Positions 1 to 5,777 of a stretch of 6,828 nucleotides of DNA are shown piece after piece. The stretch covers positions 1 to 6,828 of the forward strand of contig SPCL01000112.1 of the NCBI GenBank assembly GCA_004525335.1. The letters run 5' to 3'. The DNA is from Thermodesulfobacteriales bacterium. Lineage in GTDB: Bacteria > Desulfobacterota_D > UBA1144 > Nemesobacterales > UBA2774. The notes beneath the pieces are model-generated. The model was not told the origin of the DNA. It ran no database searches and saw only the letters and a program-made list of their open reading frames with translations. The first letter of the stretch is position 1. Every line of letters begins with the position of its first letter. Both the position numbers and the translations under genes were made by a program.

Positions 1-357
1 CAATGAAGAACTAAGGATTGTTTTTGCTATAATTCTTTTCCCAGTCTCAATTTTTTTAGCAATTCGTATTTCTTCTTCTCTTGAGAGGAGCGCATGATTC
101 GCTATCTCGTGAAGATAGAATCTAATCAAATCATACTCATTGGCATTTTCTTTATTATTTTTTAGACCAAACTCATATTTGGGAGTACTTGTACTGCTTT
201 CTTCTTTATTGTTGTATTCAATGTTATCTGAGTTATCAGAATCATCCTGAACCTCATTTTTTTCCAACTCGGGTTCATTATTTGGCTTAGGGCTGGAAAG
301 ATTGGCATCCTCTTGTGCCATATCGGCTCTTAGCACGTCCTTTTTCTCATTACTCAT
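1..357 (-). CDS. rpoD: RNA polymerase principal-type sigma-70 factor, N-terminal part (3' end outside window)
   Basis: This is the first 119 residues of a sigma-70 family factor, which directs core RNA polymerase to promoters; the gene continues past base 1. Residues 1 to about 75 are polar and acidic, rich in N, D, E and S. From about residue 76 there is a clear sigma region 1.2, with DLIRFYLHEI, then LLSREEEIRIAKKIE at about 90-104. The ATG at 357 overlaps the dnaG stop in an ATGA arrangement (4 bp). It is preceded by a purine-rich stretch containing GGAGG and AAGGA, so translation is probably coupled to dnaG. The rpsU-dnaG-rpoD order is the classical macromolecular synthesis operon, which supports the housekeeping sigma rather than a stress sigma. 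I do not see the region 1.1 sequence typical of RpoD in the N-terminal segment. Regions 2 to 4 are outside the window, so the exact subtype cannot be confirmed. Confidence 0.88.
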   Translation of the reverse strand, partial: MSNEKKDVLRADMAQEDANLSSPKPNNEPELEKNEVQDDSDNSDNIEYNNKEESSTSTPKYEFGLKNNKENANEYDLIRFYLHEIANHALLSREEEIRIAKKIETGKRIIAKTILSSSL

Positions 358-2117
358 AAGGCTCTTCCTTCCTCCCGTTGTTTTTGTATCGTTAAATCCC
401 GGTATTCCTCTAGAAGTTGTTTCTCGAGTTGGACATTTTTTTCTTTAACAGCTTCATCTATTTCAATTCTGAGAGCTTTTAATTTCCCATCCAGTTTAGA
501 AAGCTTTAATTTGGCGATGCATCCCTCGACAATTTTACTTGCCGTTTCTACATCAGAAACACCGAGAGAGGATAGTAAAGCTTCTGAAATCATTTCGTGA
601 GCTTCTTTATCATCAAAACTTAAAAGCAACGAAGACGGGTCTGAAATTCCTTTTTCAACTATTACTTCTAATACAGAATTAATGCTTCTATCGGCTATTA
701 ACTCATTCCATTGATGCTCATTTAATTGTACACGAAGATCAGGGAATTTGACCAGAACTGTTAAGAGTAATTTCTCGGTGTTTGAGTATGTCTGCTTAGT
801 CTTGGTTGCTCCAGTTCTATTCTGAGTTCCACCTCTCTTGACTCGGGAATATATTTGGCTCTCTGGAACGCTTAACATCTGTGCTGCTTTTTTAATCCAG
901 AAACTTCTTTCAACCGGGTCCTTTATGTGTTCTATTAACTCAACAATTTCTTCTAACATTTGTTTTCTAGTAATCATGCCTTTTTTCTGACGATCTCTCG
1001 TCATATCAAACCAGAAATCAACCCAGCTAATAGAATTCTCTATTAATGCATTGAATTTATCCAAGCCTTCTTCTATTATATATAAATCGGGATCTTTTCC
1101 AGGCGGCAACTCGGCTACATGCGGCAACAGCCCTTCATCTAAAAGCACATCTAGTGATTTCTTCGCAGCTTTTCTTCCCGACTCATCACTGTCAAATAAA
1201 ACAACAACATTATTAGTATAACGCCTTAGTATGCTCACGTGTTCACGAGTTAAAGATGTTCCTAAAGAGGCAACCACATTTTTAATTCCAGATGAATATA
1301 AGGACAGAAAGTCAGTATACCCCTCAACCAATATAGCGCGGTCTTCTCTTCTAATGTGGCCTTTTGATTTGTTTATTCCATAGAAGCTCTTTCTTTTTTG
1401 ATAGATATCGGATTCTGGAGAATTTATATACTTAGGCTCATCCTCTTCATCTACCCTTCTACCTCCAAAACCTATAACTTTCCCATCTACATTACAAATC
1501 GGGAACATCAATCTGTTTCGGAATCTGTCATAGTATCCATCTGAATTATTTCTTTTAACTATTAACCCCACTTTTTCTGCTATATTGAGTGGAACTTTGT
1601 TTTTGGTTAGGAATTTGACTAGGTTATCCCAGCCTTCGGGAGCAAAACCAAAGATAAACTCTTTGGCTGTTTCGGAAGATATTTTTCTATTTTCCACATA
1701 TTCTCTGCCACTCTTCCCTTGATTACTTTCTTGAAGAATATTTCTGTAGTACTTTGCAGCTACCGCGTTAATTTTATATAGCACACTATTTGGTGATTTT
1801 TTGGGAACCGATTCTGACTCCTTTTCAATCGTGACGCCGGCTTTTTTAGCAAGTTCAGATAAGGTTTCAGGAAAAGTGAGGTTGTTATAGCGCATATAGA
1901 AGCCAAATATATCCCCCCCCGCTCCACAGCTGAAGCAATGGAATAATCCTTTGTCCTCATCTACATGCATAGAGGGATTAGTATCATCATGAAAAGGACA
2001 AAGCCCAACATAACCCTTTCCGGTTTTCTTAACAGATGTGTAACTCTCAACGAGGTTAATAATACTCAACCTCCCTTTTATTTCATTAACAAGAGCTTCA
2101 TTGTTAAACTTTGACAT
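354..2117 (-). CDS. dnaG: DNA primase DnaG
   Basis: DnaG makes the short RNA primers that start Okazaki fragments and leading strands, working with the replicative helicase DnaB. The 587-residue length is normal for the family. The N-terminal zinc-binding domain has the CHC2 ligands C40, H43, C61 and C64. The catalytic core holds RFRNRLMFPI at about 198-207 and a TOPRIM fold. In that fold EGYTD at 265-269 supplies E265, and FDSDESG supplies D309 and D311; these numbers match the E. coli catalytic residues as I recall them. A linker around 428-445 leads into the C-terminal helicase-binding region, which is weakly conserved as usual. The ATG at 2117 fits the usual primase N-terminus, but no Shine-Dalgarno sequence precedes it. 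The gene lies 132 bp downstream of rpsU and overlaps rpoD by 4 bp. A run of eight G residues (1913-1920) encodes part of the zinc-domain GAGGD segment. Confidence 0.98.
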   Translation of the reverse strand: MSKFNNEALVNEIKGRLSIINLVESYTSVKKTGKGYVGLCPFHDDTNPSMHVDEDKGLFHCFSCGAGGDIFGFYMRYNNLTFPETLSELAKKAGVTIEKESESVPKKSPNSVLYKINAVAAKYYRNILQESNQGKSGREYVENRKISSETAKEFIFGFAPEGWDNLVKFLTKNKVPLNIAEKVGLIVKRNNSDGYYDRFRNRLMFPICNVDGKVIGFGGRRVDEEDEPKYINSPESDIYQKRKSFYGINKSKGHIRREDRAILVEGYTDFLSLYSSGIKNVVASLGTSLTREHVSILRRYTNNVVVLFDSDESGRKAAKKSLDVLLDEGLLPHVAELPPGKDPDLYIIEEGLDKFNALIENSISWVDFWFDMTRDRQKKGMITRKQMLEEIVELIEHIKDPVERSFWIKKAAQMLSVPESQIYSRVKRGGTQNRTGATKTKQTYSNTEKLLLTVLVKFPDLRVQLNEHQWNELIADRSINSVLEVIVEKGISDPSSLLLSFDDKEAHEMISEALLSSLGVSDVETASKIVEGCIAKLKLSKLDGKLKALRIEIDEAVKEKNVQLEKQLLEEYRDLTIQKQREEGRAL

Positions 2118-2202
2118 CTATTGTTGAACAGAACAAAAAGTATATAATAGGACACTCAAAAGAATGATCAATCGAGCTAAGATTTTGGAATAGCAAATTC
2201 AT
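2104..2202 (-). CDS. Possible 32-residue leader ORF overlapping the dnaG start
   Basis: A short ORF starts at an ATG in the rpsU-dnaG gap and ends with a TAA inside codons 4-5 of dnaG, in a different frame. A GGGGG stretch (2212-2216) lies 9 nt upstream of its ATG and could act as a G·U-tolerant ribosome binding site. The product (begins MNLLFQNLSS, ends STIDVKV) has a short hydrophobic part and resembles no family I recognise. dnaG itself lacks a Shine-Dalgarno sequence, so termination of this ORF close to the dnaG ATG could feed ribosomes into dnaG by coupling. An ORF of this length can easily arise by chance in AT-rich DNA, and a candidate promoter lies within it. I regard it as a hypothesis. 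Confidence 0.22.
   Translation of the reverse strand: MNLLFQNLSSIDHSFECPIIYFLFCSTIDVKV
2144..2171 (-). promoter_or_regulatory. Candidate internal sigma-70 promoter for dnaG-rpoD
   Basis: On the minus strand TTGATC (2171-2166) is separated by 16 nt from TATTAT (2149-2144), giving 4/6 and 5/6 matches to the consensus. The predicted start near 2137 would leave a leader of about 20 nt before the dnaG ATG. Internal promoters are known in macromolecular synthesis operons of other bacteria, where they let sigma and primase levels vary separately from bS21. The sequence is AT-rich, so chance matches are common. Confidence 0.35.
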
Positions 2203-2249
2203 ATGTTGTGTCCCCCAACCGGATTTACTATATATATTAATTCGAAAAA

Positions 2250-2441
2250 CTAATTCCTTCTGGTACGTTTCACAACGCGTTTTTTAGCAGCAAAAAGCTT
2301 CTTTTTCTTCCTTTCACTAGGTTTTTCATAGTGCTCCCTTCTTCTTACTTCAGAAAGAACACCGCCCTTCTCAACCTGTTTTTTAAATCTTTTAAGAGCA
2401 CTGTCGATGCTCTCGTTATTTCCTACCACAATTCCCGGCAT
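2250..2441 (-). CDS. rpsU: 30S ribosomal protein bS21
   Basis: This 63-residue basic protein is bS21, a small-subunit protein near the anti-Shine-Dalgarno end of 16S rRNA that helps translation initiation. It has the family signature: MPGIVVGNNESIDSALKRFK at the N-terminus, then an EVRRREHYEKPSERKKKK core at about 31-48 and a Lys/Arg-rich tail ending TRRN. The length is typical. The ATG at 2441 is preceded by AGGAGG (2457-2452) with a 10 nt spacer, the only textbook SD in the macromolecular synthesis operon here. As the first gene of the rpsU-dnaG-rpoD order, it sits 132 bp before dnaG and 99 bp after an upstream small ORF. The gatB/yqeY-like gene found between rpsU and dnaG in many bacteria is not present. 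Confidence 0.97.
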   Translation of the reverse strand: MPGIVVGNNESIDSALKRFKKQVEKGGVLSEVRRREHYEKPSERKKKKLFAAKKRVVKRTRRN

Positions 2442-2479
2442 AAATTAAATCCCTCCTAAAATTTCACTCATACAACTAG

Positions 2480-2515
2480 AAAAAACTAATGGATTAACAA
2501 TAGGTTGTCAAGTCC
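2480..2515 (-). terminator. Weak terminator-like hairpin between the 57-residue ORF and rpsU
   Basis: Read on the minus strand, GGACTTGACAA (2515-2505) can pair with TTGTTAATCC (2500-2491) around a CCTA loop. This gives ten base pairs, one of them G·U, with a single bulged C. Six T residues follow at 2485-2480, five nt after the stem. It lies 26 nt past the stop of the upstream small ORF, where an intrinsic terminator for the ctpA-yibQ unit would be expected. The stem is AT-rich and the T-tract is offset, so it would be inefficient. The same inverted repeat overlaps the TTGACA hexamer and could instead be a protein-binding site. Confidence 0.32.
2483..2511 (-). promoter_or_regulatory. Candidate rpsU operon promoter
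   Basis: A perfect TTGACA -35 hexamer (2511-2506) is followed after 17 nt by TAGTTT (2488-2483), a poor -10 with 3/6 matches. The predicted start near 2476 gives a 5' leader of about 35 nt ending in the AGGAGG of rpsU. Its position directly upstream of rpsU is what is expected for the main promoter of this operon. The -35 lies inside an inverted repeat, which might be an operator or simply an upstream terminator hairpin. The weak -10 keeps confidence moderate. Confidence 0.42.
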
Positions 2516-2540
2516 TCTAAGTTCATAATCTATTTTCTTA

Positions 2541-2714
2541 TTAGACCTTAGGCCTAGGCGGAAACACTCCGACATTTTTTCTATTTTCTAAAATCCTCTT
2601 TTCTTCTGCTTCCGGATCACCTTTTTCAGGATTCCATTCCTCTTCCTGACGCTGTTCCTCAAAGCGCTTTATCCATGAATCCCTTCTCTTTCTAGTATCA
2701 TCAACTAAACCCAT
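2541..2714 (-). CDS. Small charged protein of unknown function (57 residues)
   Basis: I do not recognise a family. The protein begins MGLVDDTRKRRDSWIKRFEE and ends NVGVFPPRPKV. It is highly charged and probably helical over residues 5-45, contains a WNPEKGDPEAEEKR stretch at about 27-40, has two tryptophans and no cysteine, and shows no signal peptide or membrane segment, so it is probably cytoplasmic. Evidence that it is a real gene is the strong AAGGAG (2728-2723) 8 nt before the ATG, an uninterrupted frame that fills the gap, and co-orientation 40 bp after yibQ and 99 bp before rpsU. The predicted terminator-like hairpin just after its stop places it at the end of the ctpA-yibQ unit. No function can be inferred from sequence alone. 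Confidence 0.7.
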   Translation of the reverse strand: MGLVDDTRKRRDSWIKRFEEQRQEEEWNPEKGDPEAEEKRILENRKNVGVFPPRPKV

Positions 2715-2754
2715 TTCACTTTCTCCTTAATTATTTGGGGGAAGCCCGTGATTT

Positions 2755-4116
2755 CTAATTTCTCCCAAGTTTATTACTACTATTAATAATATTCGATATA
2801 GAAACAACTTCAACCTCATCACCTATCAGTGGTATCATTTCACTAAGCGCTTTGAGCGTTTTGGGATAGGGATGGCATATCCCCACAGCGTAGCCCCTCT
2901 TCTTTGAAATTTCTATTAGTTTTTTCAGTTGATCTTTTACATATCCCGAGCTTTTAGAGAAATCGTCCAGGAAAATATCCCTCTGCGCTGTTTTCATCCC
3001 CAATTTCATAGCTGTCTCATACCCTGTACTCTGGCTAGAGGTCTTACTATCCACAAATAGCAGTCCCTTTTTCTGGAGATCTTTAAGTATTAGTTCGGTT
3101 AATTCACTATTTTCCATAAATTTTGATCCCATATGATTATTTACACCTTTAACATGTGGGACAGACGCTAGGCTATTGTTTAACTTTGTTAAGATTGTTT
3201 CCTTTGGTAAACCCACCAATAAAACCTCATCCCCAGCGTCTGTTCCGGTATAACCGGAAGACTCTTTTGGTTCCATCGGCATATGTAGAATTACATCCCA
3301 TCCTTTCTTGTCTGCCTTTTCTGCGGCATAAGTAGAATAAGGAAGATTCGGTAAAACCGCAAAAGTGATCGGCGCTGCTATCTTTAGCAACTGGTCAATG
3401 GGATTTTTATTCATACCGAGATCATCAACAATAATCACAATTTTTGATTTAGGATAATTGGTGGTTACGACCTCTTTTTTCTCTGATGCCGCTTGGGGTA
3501 TATCTGTGCTCTTAATTTTATCGCTTGTTTTAACTTCTTCTTTTTTTGGAGCTTCAACTACTTTTTCGGTTTTGTCCTGTTTAGCTTTGGCTTTAACAAC
3601 ATTTTGCTTATTAAAATCAAACTGTATCTTATGAGTAGTAATATTATTGATATTTATTAATGCGGTAAGTGAATTTTTCCCGCTTTTGAATTTATACTCC
3701 ACGGGGTATTCTTTAATTACAGATTGCTCTAAAACCTTTTTAACTCTTTCCGGAGTTACCCCCTCTTCAGGAGATACTCTTATATCTTTGTATTGCCAAG
3801 TCAGGTTTTCTTCTTCTTTATTAATAACCTTTTTTGATTCTATATTTTTAGACGATATCCCAGCCTCAAAAAAGGCTCCTGTAAGACTAAGGTCGATATC
3901 TTTTATAAGATTATCGATTTCAGTAGCAGATAACATTTTGCCGGAATAATCAGGAGCTGCATTTTGTTTTAAGTAGTTGATCCCGTACAAAGTAAAAAAA
4001 AGTAGTGCGATGAATCCGATAGTAAAGAAAACGATTCTCGAAACCCGTGCACTTTTATTTCTTCTTGTCGGTCGTCTACTAGTTCTTTTAGTTGTTCTAC
4101 TAGGCTTTGCTGGCAA
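2755..4116 (-). CDS. yibQ: Divergent polysaccharide deacetylase family protein (YibQ-like), membrane-anchored
   Basis: The C-terminal part, residues about 222-450, matches the divergent polysaccharide deacetylase family (YibQ, Polysacc_deac_2), which has a NodB-like barrel fold. Visible motifs are KIVIIVDDLGMN with D231/D232, HMPMEP at 278-283, GVNNHMGS at 324-331, FVDSKTS with D356, QRDIFLDD at 378-385 and ICHPYP with H415. A very basic cytoplasmic tail (residues 1-27) precedes one membrane helix at about 28-47. Residues 60-170 form an extra N-terminal domain, and a Lys/Glu-rich linker runs from about 172 to 222, making the protein (453 residues) longer than simple YibQ proteins. It is thus probably anchored in the inner membrane with the catalytic-like domain in the periplasm. 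Substrate and activity of this family are not firmly established. The start is TTG at 4116, 14 bp after ctpA, with GGGAG about 10 nt upstream; no ATG fits. Partnership with ctpA is common in proteobacteria. Confidence 0.9.
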   Translation of the reverse strand: MPAKPSRTTKRTSRRPTRRNKSARVSRIVFFTIGFIALLFFTLYGINYLKQNAAPDYSGKMLSATEIDNLIKDIDLSLTGAFFEAGISSKNIESKKVINKEEENLTWQYKDIRVSPEEGVTPERVKKVLEQSVIKEYPVEYKFKSGKNSLTALININNITTHKIQFDFNKQNVVKAKAKQDKTEKVVEAPKKEEVKTSDKIKSTDIPQAASEKKEVVTTNYPKSKIVIIVDDLGMNKNPIDQLLKIAAPITFAVLPNLPYSTYAAEKADKKGWDVILHMPMEPKESSGYTGTDAGDEVLLVGLPKETILTKLNNSLASVPHVKGVNNHMGSKFMENSELTELILKDLQKKGLLFVDSKTSSQSTGYETAMKLGMKTAQRDIFLDDFSKSSGYVKDQLKKLIEISKKRGYAVGICHPYPKTLKALSEMIPLIGDEVEVVSISNIINSSNKLGRN

Positions 4117-4130
4117 AAGAGAGGCTCTCC

Positions 4131-5276
4131 CTAGCCCTTGGGAACAGCTGTTTTGGCCGCTGAACTCTTTAGAATTTCAATTGCTGTATCTAATTGTTTA
4201 TCGTTTGAATCATCATTTTCTACTATTACATCCGGAGTAACGCCGATTTCGCTGATTGATCTGCCACTGGGTGCATAAAACTTGGCTGTTGTTAGTTTTA
4301 GACCTGATCCATCTTCTAATCTAATGATGGTCTGAACAGATCCTTTGCCAAATGTATTTGTTCCTAAAATAGTCGCTCTTTTGCTATCTTGCAGAGCTTC
4401 TGCAACCACCTCTGAAGCGCTGGCGCTGCCGTCATTAACTATTACCACAATTGGATATTCTTGAAAATCTCCATTCTTTGTTGCGTAGTATTCCCTAGCC
4501 TGGCCCTCTGTTCGGCCTCTAACGCTGACGATCAACCCCTGATCTATAAACTCATCTACTATTTCTATAGCTTCTCCCAATAGTCCACCCGGGTTATTCC
4601 TCAAGTCTAGAACTACACCTCGTAATTTCTTTCCATTCTGGGACTCAAGAGCAGATAATGCAGATCTGAGTTCTTGTGAAGAGTTTTCCTGAAATTGTGC
4701 TAATCTTATATATCCAATTTGATTATCAAGCATCCTATACTTAACACTTTTAACCGTTATCTTATCTCTGACTAGGGTGATTTTTAAGGGTTGAGAAACG
4801 CCTTCTCTCTCTACAGTGATGTTAACAGAGCTCCCCTTTGGTCCTCGAAGTAGATTGACGGCCTCTTGGACAACCATGCCTTTTGTAGATTCTCCTTCAA
4901 TCTCTATTATTAGGTCCTTAGGCTTTATCCCTGCCTTGTCTGCGGGGCCGCCTTCAATTGGGGTTATAACATTCAAATAACCGTTTTTAGTTGTAACTTC
5001 CATACCCACACCTACAAACTCGCCGGAGGTGCCTATTTCTAGATCGCGATAACGTTCAGGGCTTAAATATGCAGAATAGGGATCAAGGCTTTGAAGCATT
5101 CCCTCTATTGCCTTGTTGGTAAGCTCCTCTCCATCTACGTTTTCGACGTAATTCCTCTGTATCAGATCAAGTACTCTTGTAAAATTTGATAGACCTTTAT
5201 AGACATCATCATTATCGGCTTTAGCGCCGGTAATATTTAATGTGAATATCAGTAAAATTAATGCAATTAATCTCAT
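4131..5276 (-). CDS. ctpA: Carboxy-terminal processing protease, S41 family (CtpA)
   Basis: This is a periplasmic PDZ-containing serine protease that trims or degrades proteins from their C-terminus; relatives act on envelope and peptidoglycan-hydrolase regulators. Residues 1-20 form a signal peptide with a hydrophobic core (LIALILLIF) and a likely cleavage after AKA. The helical N-terminal region includes YVENVDGEEL at 43-52 and LQSLDPYSAYL at 61-71. The PDZ domain spans about 84-160, with EFVGVGMEV and the GPADKAGIKPKD loop. The protease core has RGVVLDLRNNPGG at 219-231 and NDGSASASE at 281-289. Catalytic Ser286 and Lys311 (in TFGKGSVQ) are spaced 25 residues apart as in the family, with Gln315 four residues on. 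At 381 residues it is a compact CtpA rather than a long Prc. The ATG at 5276 has GAGG 8 nt upstream. It is the first gene of the leftward group; an envC-type M23 peptidase, often upstream of it, is absent. Confidence 0.96.
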   Translation of the reverse strand: MRLIALILLIFTLNITGAKADNDDVYKGLSNFTRVLDLIQRNYVENVDGEELTNKAIEGMLQSLDPYSAYLSPERYRDLEIGTSGEFVGVGMEVTTKNGYLNVITPIEGGPADKAGIKPKDLIIEIEGESTKGMVVQEAVNLLRGPKGSSVNITVEREGVSQPLKITLVRDKITVKSVKYRMLDNQIGYIRLAQFQENSSQELRSALSALESQNGKKLRGVVLDLRNNPGGLLGEAIEIVDEFIDQGLIVSVRGRTEGQAREYYATKNGDFQEYPIVVIVNDGSASASEVVAEALQDSKRATILGTNTFGKGSVQTIIRLEDGSGLKLTTAKFYAPSGRSISEIGVTPDVIVENDDSNDKQLDTAIEILKSSAAKTAVPKG

Positions 5277-5357
5277 ATAATTTGCCTCAATTACAGATTA
5301 ACTAAACATCCCTGAACTAGCAACTTGAAATTTAAAATAAGAGAATAAATCCAGGCA

Positions 5358-5387
5358 ATTGTATGTGAATATTTAAATTCAATTCAA
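5358..5387 (-). promoter_or_regulatory. Candidate sigma-70 promoter for the ctpA-yibQ unit
   Basis: On the minus strand TTGAAT (5387-5382, 4/6) is separated by 18 nt from TACAAT (5363-5358, 5/6). Transcription would start near 5351, leaving a leader of about 75 nt before the ctpA ATG. It sits in the divergent 204 bp gap where a promoter for ctpA must lie, unless transcription enters from elsewhere. The surrounding DNA is very AT-rich, so the assignment is tentative. Confidence 0.38.
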
Positions 5388-5433
5388 ATGGACATGCTTT
5401 ATAAGGTATTAGTGCAATAAGTGTTAGATATTT

Positions 5434-5461
5434 TTGTACTAATAACAAAGAATGGTATATT
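5434..5461 (+). promoter_or_regulatory. Candidate promoter for the rightward small membrane protein
   Basis: TTGTAC (5434-5439, 3/6) lies 16 nt before TATATT (5456-5461, 5/6). A start near 5468 would place the AAGGA ribosome binding site (5470-5474) at the very start of the transcript. The -35 is poor. The -10 position fits the divergent arrangement. Confidence 0.3.
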
Positions 5462-5480
5462 TCATTCCTAAGGAAAAAAT

Positions 5481-5702
5481 ATGATAAATATGTTCTTCAC
5501 TGTCATTTCTAAGTTTATAGGGAGCTACGGCTCAGTTGTGATGGAAATTTCAAAAGACTGGTTCATTTTATACAGACTAGTTTTTCTTCCAGTATCCTTC
5601 TTTATATATTGTCTCACTTTTTTAGTCATACTCACAGTGCTATTAATTGTTATATTTATAGCCACGCCTATTTCTTTTATATCCAAAGCGTTCTTCAAAT
5701 AA
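5481..5702 (+). CDS. Small hydrophobic membrane protein of unknown function (73 residues)
   Basis: I do not recognise a family. The N-terminal part, residues 1-30, is mixed and contains EISKDW at about 22-27. Residues about 30-68 are almost entirely hydrophobic (for example LTFLVILTVLLIVIFIATP), enough for one long or two short membrane helices, and the protein ends ISKAFFK with positive charge. It is therefore probably an inner-membrane protein. Support for a real gene is AAGGA six nt before the ATG, a candidate promoter just upstream and a closed frame that fills the gap to uppS. Against it are its short length, the AT-rich composition that favours chance Phe/Ile/Leu-rich frames, and no known homologue in mind. 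It lies 75 bp upstream of uppS in the same direction. Confidence 0.58.
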   Translation: MINMFFTVISKFIGSYGSVVMEISKDWFILYRLVFLPVSFFIYCLTFLVILTVLLIVIFIATPISFISKAFFK

Positions 5703-5758
5703 TCTTTTATCCTAAATTAAACTTCCAGGATTTGGAGCCTTTTTTAAAAAACATGAAA

Positions 5759-5767
5759 TGTTATAAT
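5759..5767 (+). promoter_or_regulatory. Extended -10 promoter immediately upstream of uppS
   Basis: TGTTATAAT at 5759-5767 is a perfect TATAAT preceded by the extended -10 TG dinucleotide. No good -35 is present at 16-18 nt (the site is a T-run, 5740-5745), as is common for extended -10 promoters. The expected start at about 5773-5778 falls within five nt of the uppS ATG at 5778. There is no Shine-Dalgarno sequence in that space. The mRNA would thus be leaderless or nearly so. Confidence 0.5.
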
Positions 5768-5777
5768 TATCAAGCTA

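Noticed and set aside
1760..1960. Minus-strand 66-codon frame inside dnaG
   Set aside because: Alternative-frame shadow of the primase zinc domain; dnaG is intact through this stretch.
2203..2222. GTTG/CAAC inverted repeat downstream of rpsU
   Set aside because: A four-pair stem with a seven-base loop and no T-run; too weak to call an rpsU-dnaG attenuator.
2723..2749. GGGCTTCCCCC mini-hairpin just after yibQ
   Set aside because: The stem is only about three to four pairs and no T-tract follows; the strong SD of the next small ORF is right behind it, so termination here is unlikely.
3647..3949. Plus-strand 100-codon open frame opposite yibQ
   Set aside because: It lies antisense within a well-supported gene with conserved domains, and its Phe/Ser/Leu-rich product is what the complement of a Lys/Glu-rich gene gives.
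3977..4240. Plus-strand 87-codon frame across the yibQ-ctpA junction
   Set aside because: Antisense shadow of the basic YibQ N-terminus and the CtpA C-terminus; no supporting context.
5740..5751. TTTTTTAAAAAA palindrome between the small membrane protein gene and uppS
   Set aside because: Perfectly self-complementary but all A/T with no loop or GC stem, so not a credible intrinsic terminator.
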